Shown one piece after another: positions 21,400 to 34,639 of a stretch of 64,000 nucleotides of DNA (positions within the stretch are counted from its first letter, which is position 1; each line of letters opens with the position of its first letter). The notes beneath the pieces were generated by a model. It saw only the letters and a program-made list of their open reading frames with translations, was not told where the DNA came from and did not search any database. The translations under genes and the position numbers were made by a program. The stretch comes from Halichoerus grypus (Eukaryota > Chordata > Mammalia > Carnivora > Phocidae): contig NC_135715.1 of assembly GCF_964656455.1 (NCBI RefSeq), positions 41,922,603-41,986,602 on the forward strand. The letters run 5' to 3'.

Positions 21400-22720
21400 T
21401 AGTCAATATTACTTTAATTGGATGATTAAACCATTACTTTATTTTTGTTGACCTTTTCAAAGAACCAGTATTTGAACTGGTTGATTTTCTCTATTTTATT
21501 CTTATTTTATGTTTCCTGTATTTCATTCTTTTTTTTTTTTTTTAGGTTTAGTTTGCTCTTCTCTTTCCAATATGTTAAGGTGAAAAATTAGATTGTTTTG
21601 AGATCTTTCCCTCTCTCTCTTTTTCTATGCAGATAATTAAAGCCAAAAATTTCCTCTAAGCACTGTTTTCACTGCATTCCATAAGTTTTAGTATGTTGTG
21701 TTTTCAACTTCATTCCTTCATTTATTTCAAAGTATTATCTAACTTTTTTGGTTTCTTCTTTGACTCATTGGTTATTTTTAATTATTTAAAAAGTTTCTAG
21801 ATATCTGAATTTCCCCAAATTTCCTGCTTTTACTGACTTCCAACTTCATTCTATTTTGGCTGGAAATAATTATTTCAATCCTTCTTACATTCTTTGAGAG
21901 TTTTATGGTCTAACATATAGTCTACCTTGGAAAATGTTCTATGTACACTTGAAAAAGAATATGTATTCTGCATGTGTTATATGGAATCTTCTACAGACTT
22001 CTGTGAGGTCCAGTTGCTTTATAGTGTTGTTAACATTTCATTTCTTTGTTGTTCTCTTCTGCCTAATTATTATATCTATTATTGAAAGCATGGTATTGAA
22101 GTCACCAATTTATATTGTTGAACTGTCTACTTTTCCCTTTCATTCTGTCAGGTTTTGTTTCATGTTTTGGGGCTCTGTTGTTAGGTACGCATATGCTTAC
22201 AACCATTATATCTTACTGATGGACGGACGCTTTTACAATTATAAAATGTCTTTCTTTGTCTGTAGTAACAATGGTTTTCTTAAAGTCTAGTGGTCTCATG
22301 TTTTTTATACCAAGTCTAGTTCTTTTTTGGTTACTGTTTGCATGATAGATCTTTATCTGTCCTCTTACTTTCAAACTATTTGTGCCTTTAAATCCCAAGT
22401 GTGTATCCTGTAGACCGTATTGAGTTGAATCATATTTTCTCATCCATTTTGCCAATCTCTGCTTTTAATTGGAATGCTTAATCAATTTACACGTAATGCA
22501 ATTATTCGTAATGTAGGATTTGCCATTTTGCTATGTGTATTCTGTGTGTGTTGTGTATTTTTTCTTCCTCTATTTCTCCAGTATAGTCTTCATTTGACTT
22601 CATTTCAAGTTTTTGGTTAATTTCCAGTTTTCTGAAAAACTTGATTGTGAAAACTTTTGTAGGTTTATATGTTGCTTCCATGGGAAAAATTCAATTTTGG
22701 AAGTACTTAATCATTTTTGA
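21400..22720 (-). mobile_element. Old L1M, 5' part of ORF2, antisense
   Basis: + strand text such as 'aagaaccagtatttgaactg', 'gaaaatgttctatgtacact', 'tctagttcttttttggttac' and 'ctcatccattttgccaatct' is antisense L1M. The minus-strand 80-codon frame (22213-22455) carries recognisable ORF2 endonuclease-region text (AKWMRKYDS, LQDTHLGFKGTN, KIYHAN). The coding frame is broken elsewhere. Confidence 0.7.
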
Positions 22721-22759
22721 TAATATCACACTCATCATTAGATTTTGCTCTTTGCTCTC

Positions 22760-23365
22760 TACTCCATCACTTTCCTCAGTATAAATACATGCTGGTATTT
22801 TTCCATGAGGTAAATTCTCTTGAACCCATTGTCCTGATAGCTATTCTCCAAATATTTCATTGCAGCTGCTCAAAATTTCTATCCATTCTTGTTCTCATTT
22901 ATTGCTCTCCTATATTCTCCTAAATCTGACATTCACTCTCAGCACTCCATCAAAATGGCACTTGTCTTGGTCATCTGAATTCCATGTTACTATAAAAATA
23001 TTTGTATTCAGTCTGTATTTTATATATTATACTTAGTTCTCATCTTACCTGAGTACTCAGTAACATCTGATGAAGAGTAACACTTTCTGTTCCTTGATAA
23101 AATGTTTCAGTTGTCTTCTGGGACACCCTAGTCTACTGGGTTTCCCTGTACAATACTAATCATTCCTTGCCAATATTATCTAATGGTTCTCTCTTTGCCT
23201 TGATGATTATTGTTGAAAAAATCCAAGGATAGTCCTTGGTCATTACCATGTATACTCTCTGTTATTAATGACATTCTCTCAAGGTATTAAATGCTACATA
23301 TACATTCACAACCCTTATACCCAGTCCAGATTTTTCCTCTCACACTACAGATAAATAAAGCACTA
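22760..23365 (+). mobile_element. L2 body, sense
   Basis: 'agcactccatcaaaatggca', 'tagttctcatcttacctgag', 'cagttgtcttctgggacacc' and 'ctactgggtttccctgtaca' follow L2 ORF2 (CR1-type reverse transcriptase) text in order. Decayed by stops and indels. Confidence 0.6.
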
Positions 23366-23424
23366 TCTGCACTCTTTACAATATCACATGATGTTGTAAC
23401 TACATTCTGCAAGTAAAGTCAGAT

Positions 23425-25267
23425 TTTTTTTTTTTTTTTTTTTTTGGAGGGGAAGGGCAGAGAGAGAGGGAGAGAGAAAATGTTTTTTTTTTTCTTTTTA
23501 ACATATAATGTATTATTAGTTTCAGAGGTACAGGTCTATGATTCAACAGTCTTACACAATTCACAGCGCTCACCATAGCATAAACCCTCCCCAGTGTCTA
23601 TCACCCAGCCACCCCATCCTTCCCACCCCCCACCACTCCAGCAACCCTCAGTTTGTTTCCTGAGATTAAGAATTCCTCAGATCAGTGAGATCATATGATA
23701 ATTGTCTTTCCCTGATTGACTTATTTTGCTCAGCATAATACCCTCCACTTCCATCCACGTCGCTGCAAATGGCAAGATTTCATTCCTTTTGATGGCTGCA
23801 TAATATTCCATTGTATATATATACCAGTTCTTTACCCATTCATCAGTCGATGGACATCTTGGCTCTTTCCACAGTTTGGCTATTGTGGACATTGCTGCTA
23901 TAAACATCGGGTTGCATGTACCTCTTCGGACCACATTTGTATCTCTGGGGTAAATACCCAGTAGTGCAATTGCTGGGTCGTATGGCAGCTCTATTTTCAA
24001 CTTTTTGAGGAACCTCCATACTGTTTTCCAGAGTGGCTGCACCACCTTGCATTCCCACCAACAGTGTAGGAGGGTTCCCCTTTCTCCGCATCCCCGCCAA
24101 CATCTGTCCTTACCTGACGTGTTAATTTTAGCCATTCTGACTGGTGTGAGGTGGTATCTCATTGGGGTTTTGATTTGGATTTCCCTGATGCCGAGCAATG
24201 TTGAGCACTTTTTCATGTGTCTGTTGGCCGTTTGGATGTCTTCTTTGGAAAAATGTCTGCTCATGTCTTCTGCCCATTTCTTGATTGGATCATTTGTTCT
24301 TTGGGTGTTGAGTTTGATAAGTTCTTTATAGATTTTGGATACTAGTCCTTTATCTGATATGTCATTTGCAAATATCTTCTCCCATTCTGTCGGTTGTCTT
24401 TTGGTTTTGTTGACTGTTTCTTTTGCTGTGCAAAAGCTTTTTATCTTGATGAAGTCCCAATAGTTCATTTTTGCCCTTGCTTCCCTTGCCTTTGGCGATG
24501 TGTCTGGGAAGAAGTTGCTGCAGCTGAGGTCGAAGAGGTTGCTGCCTGTGTTCTACTTTAGGATTTTGATGGACCCCTGTCTCACATTTAGGTCTTTCAA
24601 CCATTTGAGTCTATTTTTGTGTGTGGTGTAAGGAAATGGTCCAGTTTCATTCTTCTACATGTGGCTGTCCAATTTTCCCAACACCATTTGTTGAAGAGAC
24701 TGTCTTTTTTCCATTGGACATTCTTTCCTGCTTTGTCAAAGATTAGTTGACCCTAGAGTTGAGGGTCCATTTCTGGGCTCTCTATTCTGTTCCATTGATC
24801 TATGTGTCTGTTTTTGTGCCAGTATCATACTGTCTTGATGATGACAGCTTTGTAATAGAGCTTGAAGTCCGGAATTGTGATGCCACCAGCTTTGCTTTTC
24901 TTTTTCAACATTCCTCTTGCTATCCGGGGTCTTTTCTGGTTCCATACAAATTTTAGGATTATTTGCTCCATTTCTTTGAAGAAAGTAGATGGTATTTTGA
25001 TAGGGATTGCACTGAATGTGTAGATTGCTCTAGGTAGCATTGACATCTTCACAATATTTGTTCTTCCAATCCATGAACGTGGAATGTTTTTCCATTTCTT
25101 TGTGTCTTCCTCAATTTCTTTCATGAGTATTTTATAGTTTTCTGAGAGAGAAAATCTTAAGCAGACTCCACCCTGACACAGGGCTTGATCTCACAACCCT
25201 GAGATCATGACCTGGGCCAAAATCAAGAGTCAGATGCTTAACCGACAGAGCTACCCAGACATCCCTC
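23425..25267 (-). mobile_element. CAN-SINE split by an L1 insertion
   Basis: The antisense SINE starts with a T-run and GA-rich text at about 23425-23481 and resumes at 25144 with 'aagcagactccaccctgaca', 'gatcatgacctgggccaaaa' and 'ctacccagacatccc'. The two halves join into one older-subtype SINE if 23482-25143 and one duplication are removed. I found no clear outer duplication for the SINE. Confidence 0.88.
23482..25143 (-). mobile_element. Carnivore L1, 5'-truncated, nested in a SINE
   Basis: Poly(A) (T-run on +) and 3'UTR come first ('ttagtttcagaggtacaggt', 'cacagcgctcaccatagcat'), then the 3' half of ORF2. The main frame (minus, 23677-24468) carries the ORF2 C-terminal region: [19 protein letters not shown] near its start and the Cys-rich motif [18 protein letters not shown] (C-x3-C-x7-H-x4-C). 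The next segment (24825-25124) holds [20 protein letters not shown] in another frame, so it is frameshifted. It is about 1.66 kb, lacks RT and endonuclease, and cannot move. A 12-bp duplication, gagagagaaaat, flanks it (23470-23481, 25144-25155). Confidence 0.95.
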
Positions 25268-26364
25268 AAACTTTTCTTAATAAGTTACAAATCATGTATA
25301 TATTACAGAATGTTTGTTTAGTTTTACCTATTTTAACTCAAAATGGATAGATTAATAAACTAATACTCTTCTGTGATATGTTTTACAACAGTAAGTGTAT
25401 GACTGTTCATATTTTGCTCATAGCATGATCTTTTCGTTCATCATTCTACATCTATATTAGCTATATATTGGCTATTTAGATTTTACTTTTAAGCAAAGTG
25501 TGTCTAGACTGTGACATATTTGAAATTTTACTCTGCTTATAAGCTAACAAGTTAGCCTGATATAGTTTCAGAGATGCTGGCAGAAGACAAAGGATTCCTG
25601 GGTCAGATAAAAATGATTTTATTATTCAAGCACAGCAGAGAGCATGAGCTTCATGTTGTCTTTGGCTGATTTTGTTCTCCAGCTACCTTCAAGGCAGTTT
25701 AGACAGAGGCCTATATGGACGCTGAGCACACAGTGGTTTTGTGTCATAGCTCAGGAACTTAAGCTTTTGTAGAGTGCTTCTAGCAAAGCTACACTGCCTT
25801 TGCTTGGGAGGAAAGCATCTTTACTATAATTTCCATGAAACAAATCTACTTTCTGTATCCTGAGATAGATGATATCTTAATTTCCCTCAAAAAGCCGAAT
25901 GCATAAATTATGCTGTGAGGATACAAAGAATATATGTATGTGAATAAATTATAAGCAAAATATGATGAAAGATACTCCTAATGTTAAGGGACACAAGAGA
26001 ATATTAATTAATTATTCTACACATTTTAGGTTAAAATAGGCAAAACTCTAAGATGTTTACCATTTAAATATGCTTAAATAGATAGTCTGAAACAAAAACT
26101 GATATATGTAGATATGCCATGTGGAATTTTCTCCCAACAAAGTAACTATTCAAATCTTTTATTAAAATTTACATTGGATTTCTTGTGTTTTTTATACTGA
26201 TTTATAGGAGTTTCTAATATACTATGGATTATTGTATTTTGAAAATTTTGTCAATATATTTTTGGTTTCTTTTATGTTTTGCTTTCAAAGAATACATCCT
26301 TGAAAATAATCTAAATGAAAACCTTAGAGCATAAGCTACTCATTGGGAAAGACATATATTTTAT
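25268..26364. other. Unassigned DNA; possible LTR-like patch 25560-25900
   Basis: The patch has higher GC, with 'gattcctgggtcagataaaa' and 'aagcacagcagagagcatga', faintly like an old ERVL-type LTR in antisense. I cannot confirm it. The rest is AT-rich with nothing recognised. Confidence 0.4.
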
Positions 26365-26505
26365 TATTCAAAGCCCTAGATTTAAATCCTAGCTGCAATT
26401 TTATAATTTATGGCATATGTTTATAAACTCTCAGCATTATTTGACAAATTAGACTAGCAATACCTATCTACTAATAATTTTGTTATGATGAAAGAAGACA
26501 GAATT
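26365..26505 (+). mobile_element. MIR fragment, sense
   Basis: 'tagatttaaatcctagctgc', 'aactctcagcattatttgac' and 'gactagcaatacctatctac' follow the sense MIR consensus. Confidence 0.5.
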
Positions 26506-27425
26506 TGCAAATGCCCAAAACAAAAGTGTTCTAATTACAATCAGATTCTAGAAAAATTTAATTAGTTTCATTTCTGCAGTTAATTGGTATGCATACAAAA
26601 GTTGCTTAACAAATACCAGCAAATTGCTATGCAGAGATACTTGCAAAAATGACAGCAAAAAATCGTCCAGCGTTATTTACAATTGATATGTCTAGTATCA
26701 AATAATAAATTTTAAGAGAAGTTATCTACAAATGACACTTTGGTTCTCTCATTTGTGTTATATTCCTTTCTCTCCTACATTTTTTACTTTCTGTCATGAA
26801 TAATTTTGCACTACCATATATTTTAAAATAGAAATAATGAAATAATGTAATTTGACTCAACTGTATAAATAGAGCTTATGTCTGAAATGTGTCATAAAAT
26901 GCATTTGAAGTAATACATTCTTATAAAGTTCAATATTTATCTTAATATTTTTAAAGTTACAAAGGGCATAAGGCTTTATGCATATAATCTCTTTTTTCTC
27001 TCAAAAAAACTACATAGTGAATTTTAAATCATGCTTCGTTAAAATGTTTGTGAAAAATCAATATCAAAATTAATCTATATATAACTTTACATTTTGAAAG
27101 TTCCATTTGTCTAACCATGTTTTGGTAAGTCAAGTTTAATAATATTGATATTTTACTAATAACAGTTAACTCAATCAGACTTGAAAAAAGTAAACCTAAC
27201 TAGCTTACTTCTGTACTGAAGTTATAGCTTTTTAAATTACTTGGCTTTAGAATAATAATAAACCTTTCCAGTAAGATAGTGATAAATTTTACTAAGGTCT
27301 CTAGTCATTAATACATATATATTGTATGTATTTTAACATAAACATTGGTTTAATTCAGACATGTTAATATCACTGATTTTAGAAGGCCAAAAATAAGTTT
27401 AAATAAAAATATAAAGGTAAAATTT
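26506..27425. other. Unassigned AT-rich DNA
   Basis: No gene, RNA or familiar repeat recognised. Confidence 0.5.
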
Positions 27426-27615
27426 GGGGGGCCTGGGTGGCTCAGTCGTTAAGCGTCTGCCTTCAGCTTAGTTCATGATCTCAGGGTCCTGGGAACGAGC
27501 CCCACATCGGGCTCCCTGCTCAGCGGGAAGCCTGCTTCTCCCTCTCCCACTCCCCCTGCTTGTGTTCCCTCTCTCGCTGTGTCTCTCTCTGTCAATAAAT
27601 AAATAAAATCTTTAA

Positions 27616-27664
<49 letters not shown>

Positions 27665-27679
27665 TATATATATATATAT
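27426..27679 (+). mobile_element. CAN-SINE with microsatellite tail
   Basis: 'ggggcctgggtggctcagtc' to 'ataaaatctttaaata', then its tail has become (CA)n and (TA)n. The perfect 16-bp duplication tataaaggtaaaattt (27410-27425 and 27680-27695) lies outside the microsatellite, proving that the microsatellite grew from the SINE tail. Confidence 0.96.
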
Positions 27680-27682
27680 ATA
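27617..27682. repeat. (CA)n/(TA)n compound microsatellite
   Basis: About 17 CA units, a 'tatacacacacac' break, then about 9 TA units, replacing the poly(A) tail of the SINE. Confidence 0.95.
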
Positions 27683-27847
27683 AAGGTAAAATTTAGATAT
27701 CTACCACTTCTTGATTACTTGCTTTAGCTTTTAATTTCACCATGTAGTTGCATATGTTTCCTTTTGTTAGAAATACATGACAATGATTATTTATCGATTC
27801 ATAATAGTATGTGTTTTATTACAGATAATATGGAATTATAATTAAAC

Positions 27848-28033
27848 TTTTTTTTAAGATTTTATTTATTTTTTTGACACAGACACAGTGAGGGAGGGAA
27901 CACAAGCAAGGGGAGTGGGAGAGACCAGGCTTCCCGCCGAGCAGGGAGCTGGATGTGGGGCTCGATCCCAGGACCCTGGGACCATGACCTGAGCCGAAGG
28001 CAGACGCTTAATGACTGAGCCACCAGGCGCCCC
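27848..28033 (-). mobile_element. CAN-SINE, antisense
   Basis: T-run, 'aagattttatttattttttt', 'accatgacctgagccgaagg' and 'ccaccaggcgcccc'. The perfect 11-bp duplication tataattaaac lies at 27837-27847 and 28034-28044. Confidence 0.95.
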
Positions 28034-28044
28034 TATAATTAAAC

Positions 28045-29440
28045 ATTTTAAAGATATATTTTGTTTGGGGCATACCATAAGCTCAATAACAAAGTTGAAA
28101 GTATTTCTAGTATTATAAATCAATAATTATAATAAAATTATATTTTAAAAATATATACTACTGAAGACATCTTATAAAATTATATTTTAAATCCAATCAC
28201 AGAGCAGTGAATTTGCTTTTAAGGGAAACATTTTCTAGATTTTAATTGGGTCAGCAGCATATATTTGAGCACAAAATGATAGAAAACAGCTTCAAAATAC
28301 AAATTATATTTATTCTAGTATTTTAGTATTGAATAGGATCTTGTAAGAGAATCAGAAGGGAATAATAATGTAATAATATCTTCCGATTGTCCTTGTTCAA
28401 CTATTTCTATATACAGATAAAATTATAGAATATGAATGCATTAATATTGAAAATAATAATATGTAATATGATTCAAATTGAAATGATTTCATTTGGGAAA
28501 TATATTGTTATATCTCATTATCATAAAATCTTTATAAAAGTAGCTTTAGTCTATATATAATTATGTATTGCTTTCTAAGTCATCAGAACTTCAAAACAAC
28601 AGTGCTTTATTAGTAGAAATGAGAGTTTTGTGAATACTTAAAAATTGCAAGTGATGTTAAATGTATTCGTCAATTACTTACAGTAATTAGCATATATCAC
28701 TATTATCATTACCATGTTTGGGCAATATAGTATTAAAATTAATCCCTGATTTAACAACCTCAAATAAGCAAACATATATACCACTATAATATTAAGCAAA
28801 TGGACTATAAAAGTTTTCATTACAAAACAATGAAAATGACTGTTGAACTAATTAAAATAATTTTAATTGATTAAAATAAAAATTATTCCTTACAATTTGT
28901 TTTACTTCTCTCTGAAAGTAGGAAACAACTGAAGTGGAGCAATAAAAATATAACGATTAAGTTAAATTCATATAATGTATTTACTATAAACTAAGAGGTC
29001 TTCTGATTTTGTTAAGGAAAATGTTTCCTGTCTTTCTTTGCTGGGTATATTTATATTATTGTAATTTAATATGCTTACAAAACTGTTCAGGTCATTTTGT
29101 AGTAAGCTTCAACAAACAGAAAGAATCTGCAAGAATATCAGAACCTAGTTTGCCTTATTAGATGTGGTTTTCCAGTGATTTATTTTTTTTAACATCTTCA
29201 CACAATGAGAAATTGAAAGTTTTTCAAAATACCACTAGCAAATGCACACCCATTATATCATATTTGGGGTTCTTTGTAGTAATAATAACTTGGTTAAGAG
29301 ACAAGAAAAGAGACTCATATTCATTAATTTTGAAGTCCTTTATGGAATACCTTAAAGGCACTGGTAGACTGGGGTCCTGAGTCCTTCACATTTTTGAAGT
29401 TAACTGGATATGATAAGTCATTCTGTCATCAAAATAATAT
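28045..29440. other. Unassigned, very AT-rich DNA
   Basis: Nothing recognised in 1.4 kb. The right edge ('tcaaaataatatttattg') may be the end of an antisense L2 that the following L1M split, since text like the continuation ('tactgctatgctaagtcctg') appears at 34650. Confidence 0.45.
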
Positions 29441-32400
29441 TTATTGTGTGAAGACGGCAGAATAAGAAGAACCAGTAATGTCTCCCCATTGAGACAACAA
29501 CTGCACTGTCAGAACCTATCTGATGCAACTATTATGGAACTTTGGAGTCATTTGAAGGCTTGAAACTCCAAGGAAGGACTTAGAAAGTAAATTGTGGTTA
29601 ATTTCAGTCAATCTCAGCTCTTAGCACAGTAGTAATTATTTATACTCTACCCCTAGATACAAGGCAAGCAGCTGTTTAAGTGTTCCTAGAGCTCCTTTCA
29701 CACAGGTTACGGGAGCCAGGGTAAGCAAAAAAGGACTCTGTTCTCCAAATACTGGGGATCAGTGTTGTAACTTTTGAATGTTAAATATAATATCCATGGT
29801 AACCATAAATAAAATAGCTATAGTACATATATAAAAGAAAATGAGAAAGGAATTTAAACATTCCATTTCAAAAAATCAACTAAACACAAAAGAAGAAAGT
29901 AATACAGGAAACAAGAGACAAAAATGCTATCAGGCAGTTAGAAAACAGACAGCACAATGACAAAAGTAATTTTGACAAAATAAAAATCATTAATTACTTT
30001 AATTATAAATGGATTAAACTTTCTAATCAAAAGTCAGAGATTGGCTGAATGGATAAAAACACATGATCCAAGAAGATTTTGTCTACGAGGGACTCACTTT
30101 AGAACCAAGGATACAAAAAGACTGAAACTGCAAGGATGGAAAAAGATATTCCACGCGAAAGTAACCAAAAGAGAACAGGGGTGGGCTCTACCAGTATCAG
30201 ACAAAGTTTACTTCAAATTTTAAAAAGACAAATTTTACGAGGGACAAAAAGGACATTATATATGAATGCAAGGTTCGATACAGAAAGATATAACAATTAT
30301 AAGTATTTATACACCTAATGATAGACCATCAATATATATAAAAGCAAAAACTGACAGAATTGAAGGGAGAAATAAACAGTTCTACAATTACAGTTGGAGA
30401 CTTTATTTTCAATAATGACCTAGGATAACCGACAGAAGATAAGGATATAGAGGACAAAATCAACACAATAAACCAACCAGATCAAATAGCCATATAAAGA
30501 ACAACATACACAAAAACAGATACACATTCTTCTCAACTGTACATGGGACATTTACCAGGATACAGCACACAAGTGGAGACAAATTAATTCTCAATAAATT
30601 TAAAAAGACAGATAACATGCAAAGTATCTTCTCTGACCACAATGGGATGAAGTTAGAAATCTATAACAGAAGAGAAACTGAACAATTCACAAATTTTTGG
30701 AAATTACACAACACACCCTTTAACAACTAACAGATCCAAAAAGAAATCACAAGGGAAATTAGAAACTACTTAGAAATTAATAAAAATGAAAACAGAACAG
30801 ACCAAAACTAATGGGACAAGAAAAAGTCATGCTAAGGGGGAAATTTGCAGCTATAAATGCTTATATTTAAAAACAATAACAATTTCAAATCAACAAACTA
30901 ACTTTATAACTCAATGAGACAGAAAGAGAACAACGTAACCTTAAGTTAACAGAAGGAAGGAAATAATAAAGATTAGATCACAGATAAATAAAATAGAGAA
31001 TAAACAACAGTGAAGAAAATCAATGAAACCAAATGTTAGTTCTTTGAAAAGATCAACAAAACTGATAAACCTTTAACTAGACTGACTAAGAAAAAAAGAA
31101 GACTCAAATTATTAAAATCAGAAATGAAAGTGGGAACATTACTAACAACTCTACAGAAATAAAAAAGATTATAAAAGAGTACTATGAACATTTGTATGCT
31201 AAGAAATTGGATAACCTAGATTAAAGGGACAAATTCTTAAAAACACAAAACCTACCAAGACTAAATAACAACAGAAAAATCTGAATAGATCCATTACTAC
31301 TAAGGAGATTGAATCAGTAATCAAAAATCTTCTGAAAAAAATGTACCAGGCATGATGGCTTCACTGGTGAATTATACCAAACATTTAAAGAAGAATTAAT
31401 ACCAATTCCTTCTCAAACTTTTTCAAAGAAAAAGTGAGAGGAGGGAACATTTCATAACTCATTCTATGAGGTCAGCATTAGCCTGAAAACAAAACCAGAC
31501 AAGGACACCATAAGAAAAGCAATTACAGGCCATAGCCCTAATGAATAGAAGCAAAATTCCTCAACAAAGTATTAACAAACTGAATTCAACAATAAAAGAT
31601 CTTATATTTAAAGGATCACACACCATGATTAAATGTGATTTATTCCAAGGATGCAAGAATGGTTCAACATCCACAAATTAATGTGATACACCACATTAAC
31701 AAAATGAAAGATGGATATCATGTGATGATGTCAATAAATGCAGAGAAAACACTGGACAAAATTCCATACCTTTGTATTATAAAAATACTCATCAAACTAG
31801 GAACAGAAGGAAACTGCCACAACATAATAAAAGCCGTATCTGAAAAACCCCAGCAAACATCATAGTCAAAGGTAAAAACTAAGAGCCTTTCCTCTAAGAT
31901 CAGAAATAAGGCAAGGATTCCCACTCTTACCACTTCTATTTAACATAGTACAGGAAATTCCACCCAGAGCAAGTAGTCAAGAAGAAGAAATTAAAGGAAA
32001 CAAAATTGGAAAGGAAGAAGTAAAATTATCTCTGTTCACAGATGATATGATCTTATATGTAGAAAACCATTAAAAAATTCACAAAAAACCCTTGTCAAAA
32101 AGTAAATTTAGCAAATTAGCATGTCACAAAGTCAATCCATAAAAATCAGTTGCACTTATACACTAATAATGAACAATGTAAAAAGAAAATTACAAAACAA
32201 TTCCATTTACATTTATCAATAAGAATAAAGTACTTAGGAATTGCCTTCACTAAGGAGGTGGAATATTTATAAAATAAAAGCTATAAAACACTGCTGAAAG
32301 AATTGAAAAAGACTTAAATATATAGAAATACATCCCAATTTCATTGATTAGAAGACTTAATATTGTTAAGATGTCAATACTACCCAAAGTGATCTACAGA

Positions 32401-33026
32401 TTTAATGCAATTCCTTCAAAATCCTGATGATGTTTTTTTGCAGAAACAGAAAAACTGATCTCAAAATTCACAGGGCTTCTGAAGGGACCCAAAATAGCCA
32501 AAGCAATCTTTAAAAAGAAAAAATCTGGAGAACTCATGCTTTCTGATTTCAAAACATACCACAAAGCTGAAGTAATCAAAACAGTGCAGTAGTGGCATAA
32601 AGACAGTTGTACAGATCAAAAGAATACAGAGCCCCAAAAGAAGCCCTTGCATATGTGATCAGATGATTTTTGACAGAGGTGCCAAGACCATTAAATAGGG
32701 AATGGACTGTTTTTTTCTTTTTCAAGAAATGATCCTGAGAAAACTAGATATCCAATTGCTAAAGAATGAAGTTGAACACTTAGTTAACACCATATAGAAA
32801 AAATAACTCAAAATCAATCAAAAACCTACATTACATTTATAATATCTAAAACCATAAAACTCTTTTAAGAAAACATAAAGCAAAAGCTTCATAACAATTC
32901 AGCAACAATTTCCTGGCTCTGACATCAAAGACAAACTGGACCTAATGAAAATTTAAAATTTTGAGCATCAAAAGATACTATCAAAAGAGTAAAAACAAAA
33001 ACAAAAACAAAAAACCCACAAAAAAA

Positions 33027-33208
33027 GGGGCACATGGGTGGCTCAGTCAGTTAAGCATCTGCCTTCAGCTCAAGTTATGATCCTGGGGTTCTTGGATCAA
33101 GCCCTGCTCAGAGGGAAGTCTGCTTTTCCCTCTCCCTCTGCCCCCCCCCACTTGTGTGCGCGCTCTCTCTCTCTCTTTTTCAAATTAATAAATAAAATCT
33201 TAAAAAAA
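33027..33208 (+). mobile_element. CAN-SINE nested in L1M
   Basis: 'ggggcacatgggtggctcag' to 'aaataaaatcttaaaaaaaa'. Lacks part of the 'atcgggctccctg' segment, so it is slightly shortened. Sits between two adjoining ORF2 3' pieces. Confidence 0.92.
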
Positions 33209-34010
33209 ACATAAAATAAGATATAGGGTATTTGAAGATCCTATATCTGGTAAGTGATTAATATTCAGAATATATAGGGAACTTCTAAAACTCAGCAACA
33301 ATAAAACAAACAGCTCAATTTAAAATGGACAAGTTTGAACAGATATTTCTCCAAAGAAGATACACAAATAGCTCAGAAGCACATAACAAATTGTTCAATA
33401 ACAATGATCACTGGAGATATGCACATCAAAACTATAACGAGATACCACCTCACACACATTAGGATAGCTACTATTAAAAAATAGAAAAGAAAAGAAAAAC
33501 ACAGAAAATAACAAGTATGGGTGAAGACATGGAGAAACTATAACCCTAGGGCACTGCTGGTAAAAATGTGAAATGGTACAGCCACTCTGGAAAACATGGT
33601 GGTTCCCCAAAAAATTAAAAATAGAATTACCATATGATCCAGCAATTCCACTTCTGAGTATATACCCAAAAGAATTTAAAGCTGGGCCTCAAAGAGATAT
33701 CTGCATTCTTGTGTTCACAATAGCATTATTTACACTAGCTAAAATGTGGAAGCAATTCAAATGCCCATCACTGGGTAAGTGGATAAGCAAAATGGGGTGT
33801 ATACATACAATGGAATATCACTTAGCCTTAAAAAGGAAAAGGAAAAGGAAATTCTGACACATGCTACAACATGGATGGATGCTGAGGACATTATGCTAAG
33901 TGAAATAAACCAATCACAAAAAGACACAAACTGTAGGATTCTACTTATGTGAAGTAATTAGAGTAGTTGAAATTATATAAAGTGATAAAAAGTAGAACAG
34001 TGTTTGTGTG

Positions 34011-34219
34011 GGGGCGCCTGGGTGGCTCAGTTATTAAGCGTCTGCCTTCGGCTTCAGCTCAGGTATGATCCCAGGGTCCTGGGATTGAGCCCTGCGTCAG
34101 TTTCCCTGCTCAGTGGGAAGCCTGCTTCTTCCTCTCCCACTCCCCCTGCTTGTGTTCCTTCTCTCACTGTGCCTTTCTCTGTCAAATAAATAAATAAAAT
34201 CTTAAAAAAAAAAAGAAAA
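34011..34219 (+). mobile_element. CAN-SINE nested in L1M 3' end
   Basis: 'ggggcgcctgggtggctcag' to an A-rich tail. The 17-bp duplication agaacagtgtttgtgtg (33994-34010) / agaatagtggttgtgtg (34220-34236) has two mismatches. Confidence 0.95.
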
Positions 34220-34436
34220 AGAATAGTGGTTGTGTGGACTGAAAAGAGGAGGAAATAAGAAGTTATTGTTTAATGGGTAGAGTTTTGGTCTTGAAAGAGG
34301 AAAAGAGTTCTTGAGATAAATAGTGATGATGGCTGCACAACACAATAAGTATAATTAATACCCCTTAATTCTACACTTAAAATGGTTAAGATGGTCAACT
34401 TTGTTATGTGTATTTTCGTTCAACAAAAAATTTGAG

Positions 34437-34628
34437 GGGCGCCTGCGTGGCTCAGTTGTTAAGCGTCTGCCTTTGGCTCAGGTCATGATCCCAGGGTCCT
34501 GGGATTAAGCCCCACATTGGGCTTCCTGCTCGGTGGGAAGCCTGCTTCTCCCTCTCCCACTCCCCCTGCTTGTGTTCCCTCTCTCGCTGTGTCTCTCTCT
34601 ATCAAATAAATAAAATATTAAAAAAAAA
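34437..34628 (+). mobile_element. CAN-SINE in the L1M tail
   Basis: 'ggggcgcctgcgtggctcag' to 'ataaaatattaaaaaaaa'. It inserted into the A-rich tail of the L1M, so its own duplication is hard to see. Confidence 0.93.
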
Positions 34629-34639
34629 CTGAAAAAAAT

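Larger units (their letters stand above)
29445..34628 (+). mobile_element. Long old L1M element with three nested SINEs
   Basis: Starts with 5'UTR text ('gtctccccattgagacaaca', 'agaacctatctgatgcaact'), then ORF2 from about 30000: 'gagattggctgaatggataa', 'gaaaaagatattccacgcga', 'cttctctgaccacaatggga', 'gaaccaaatgttagttcttt'-type, 'agcagcattagcctgaaaac'-like, 'ctgttcacagatgatatgat' (decayed FADDMI), and 'catatgatccagcaattcca'. A 3'UTR ends near 34436. Stops and frameshifts run throughout and I see no ORF1. SINEs at 33027, 34011 and 34437 interrupt it. A possible duplication, aaaataatatttatt / aaaaaaatatttatt, lies at about 29430-29444 and 34632-34646. Confidence 0.82.
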
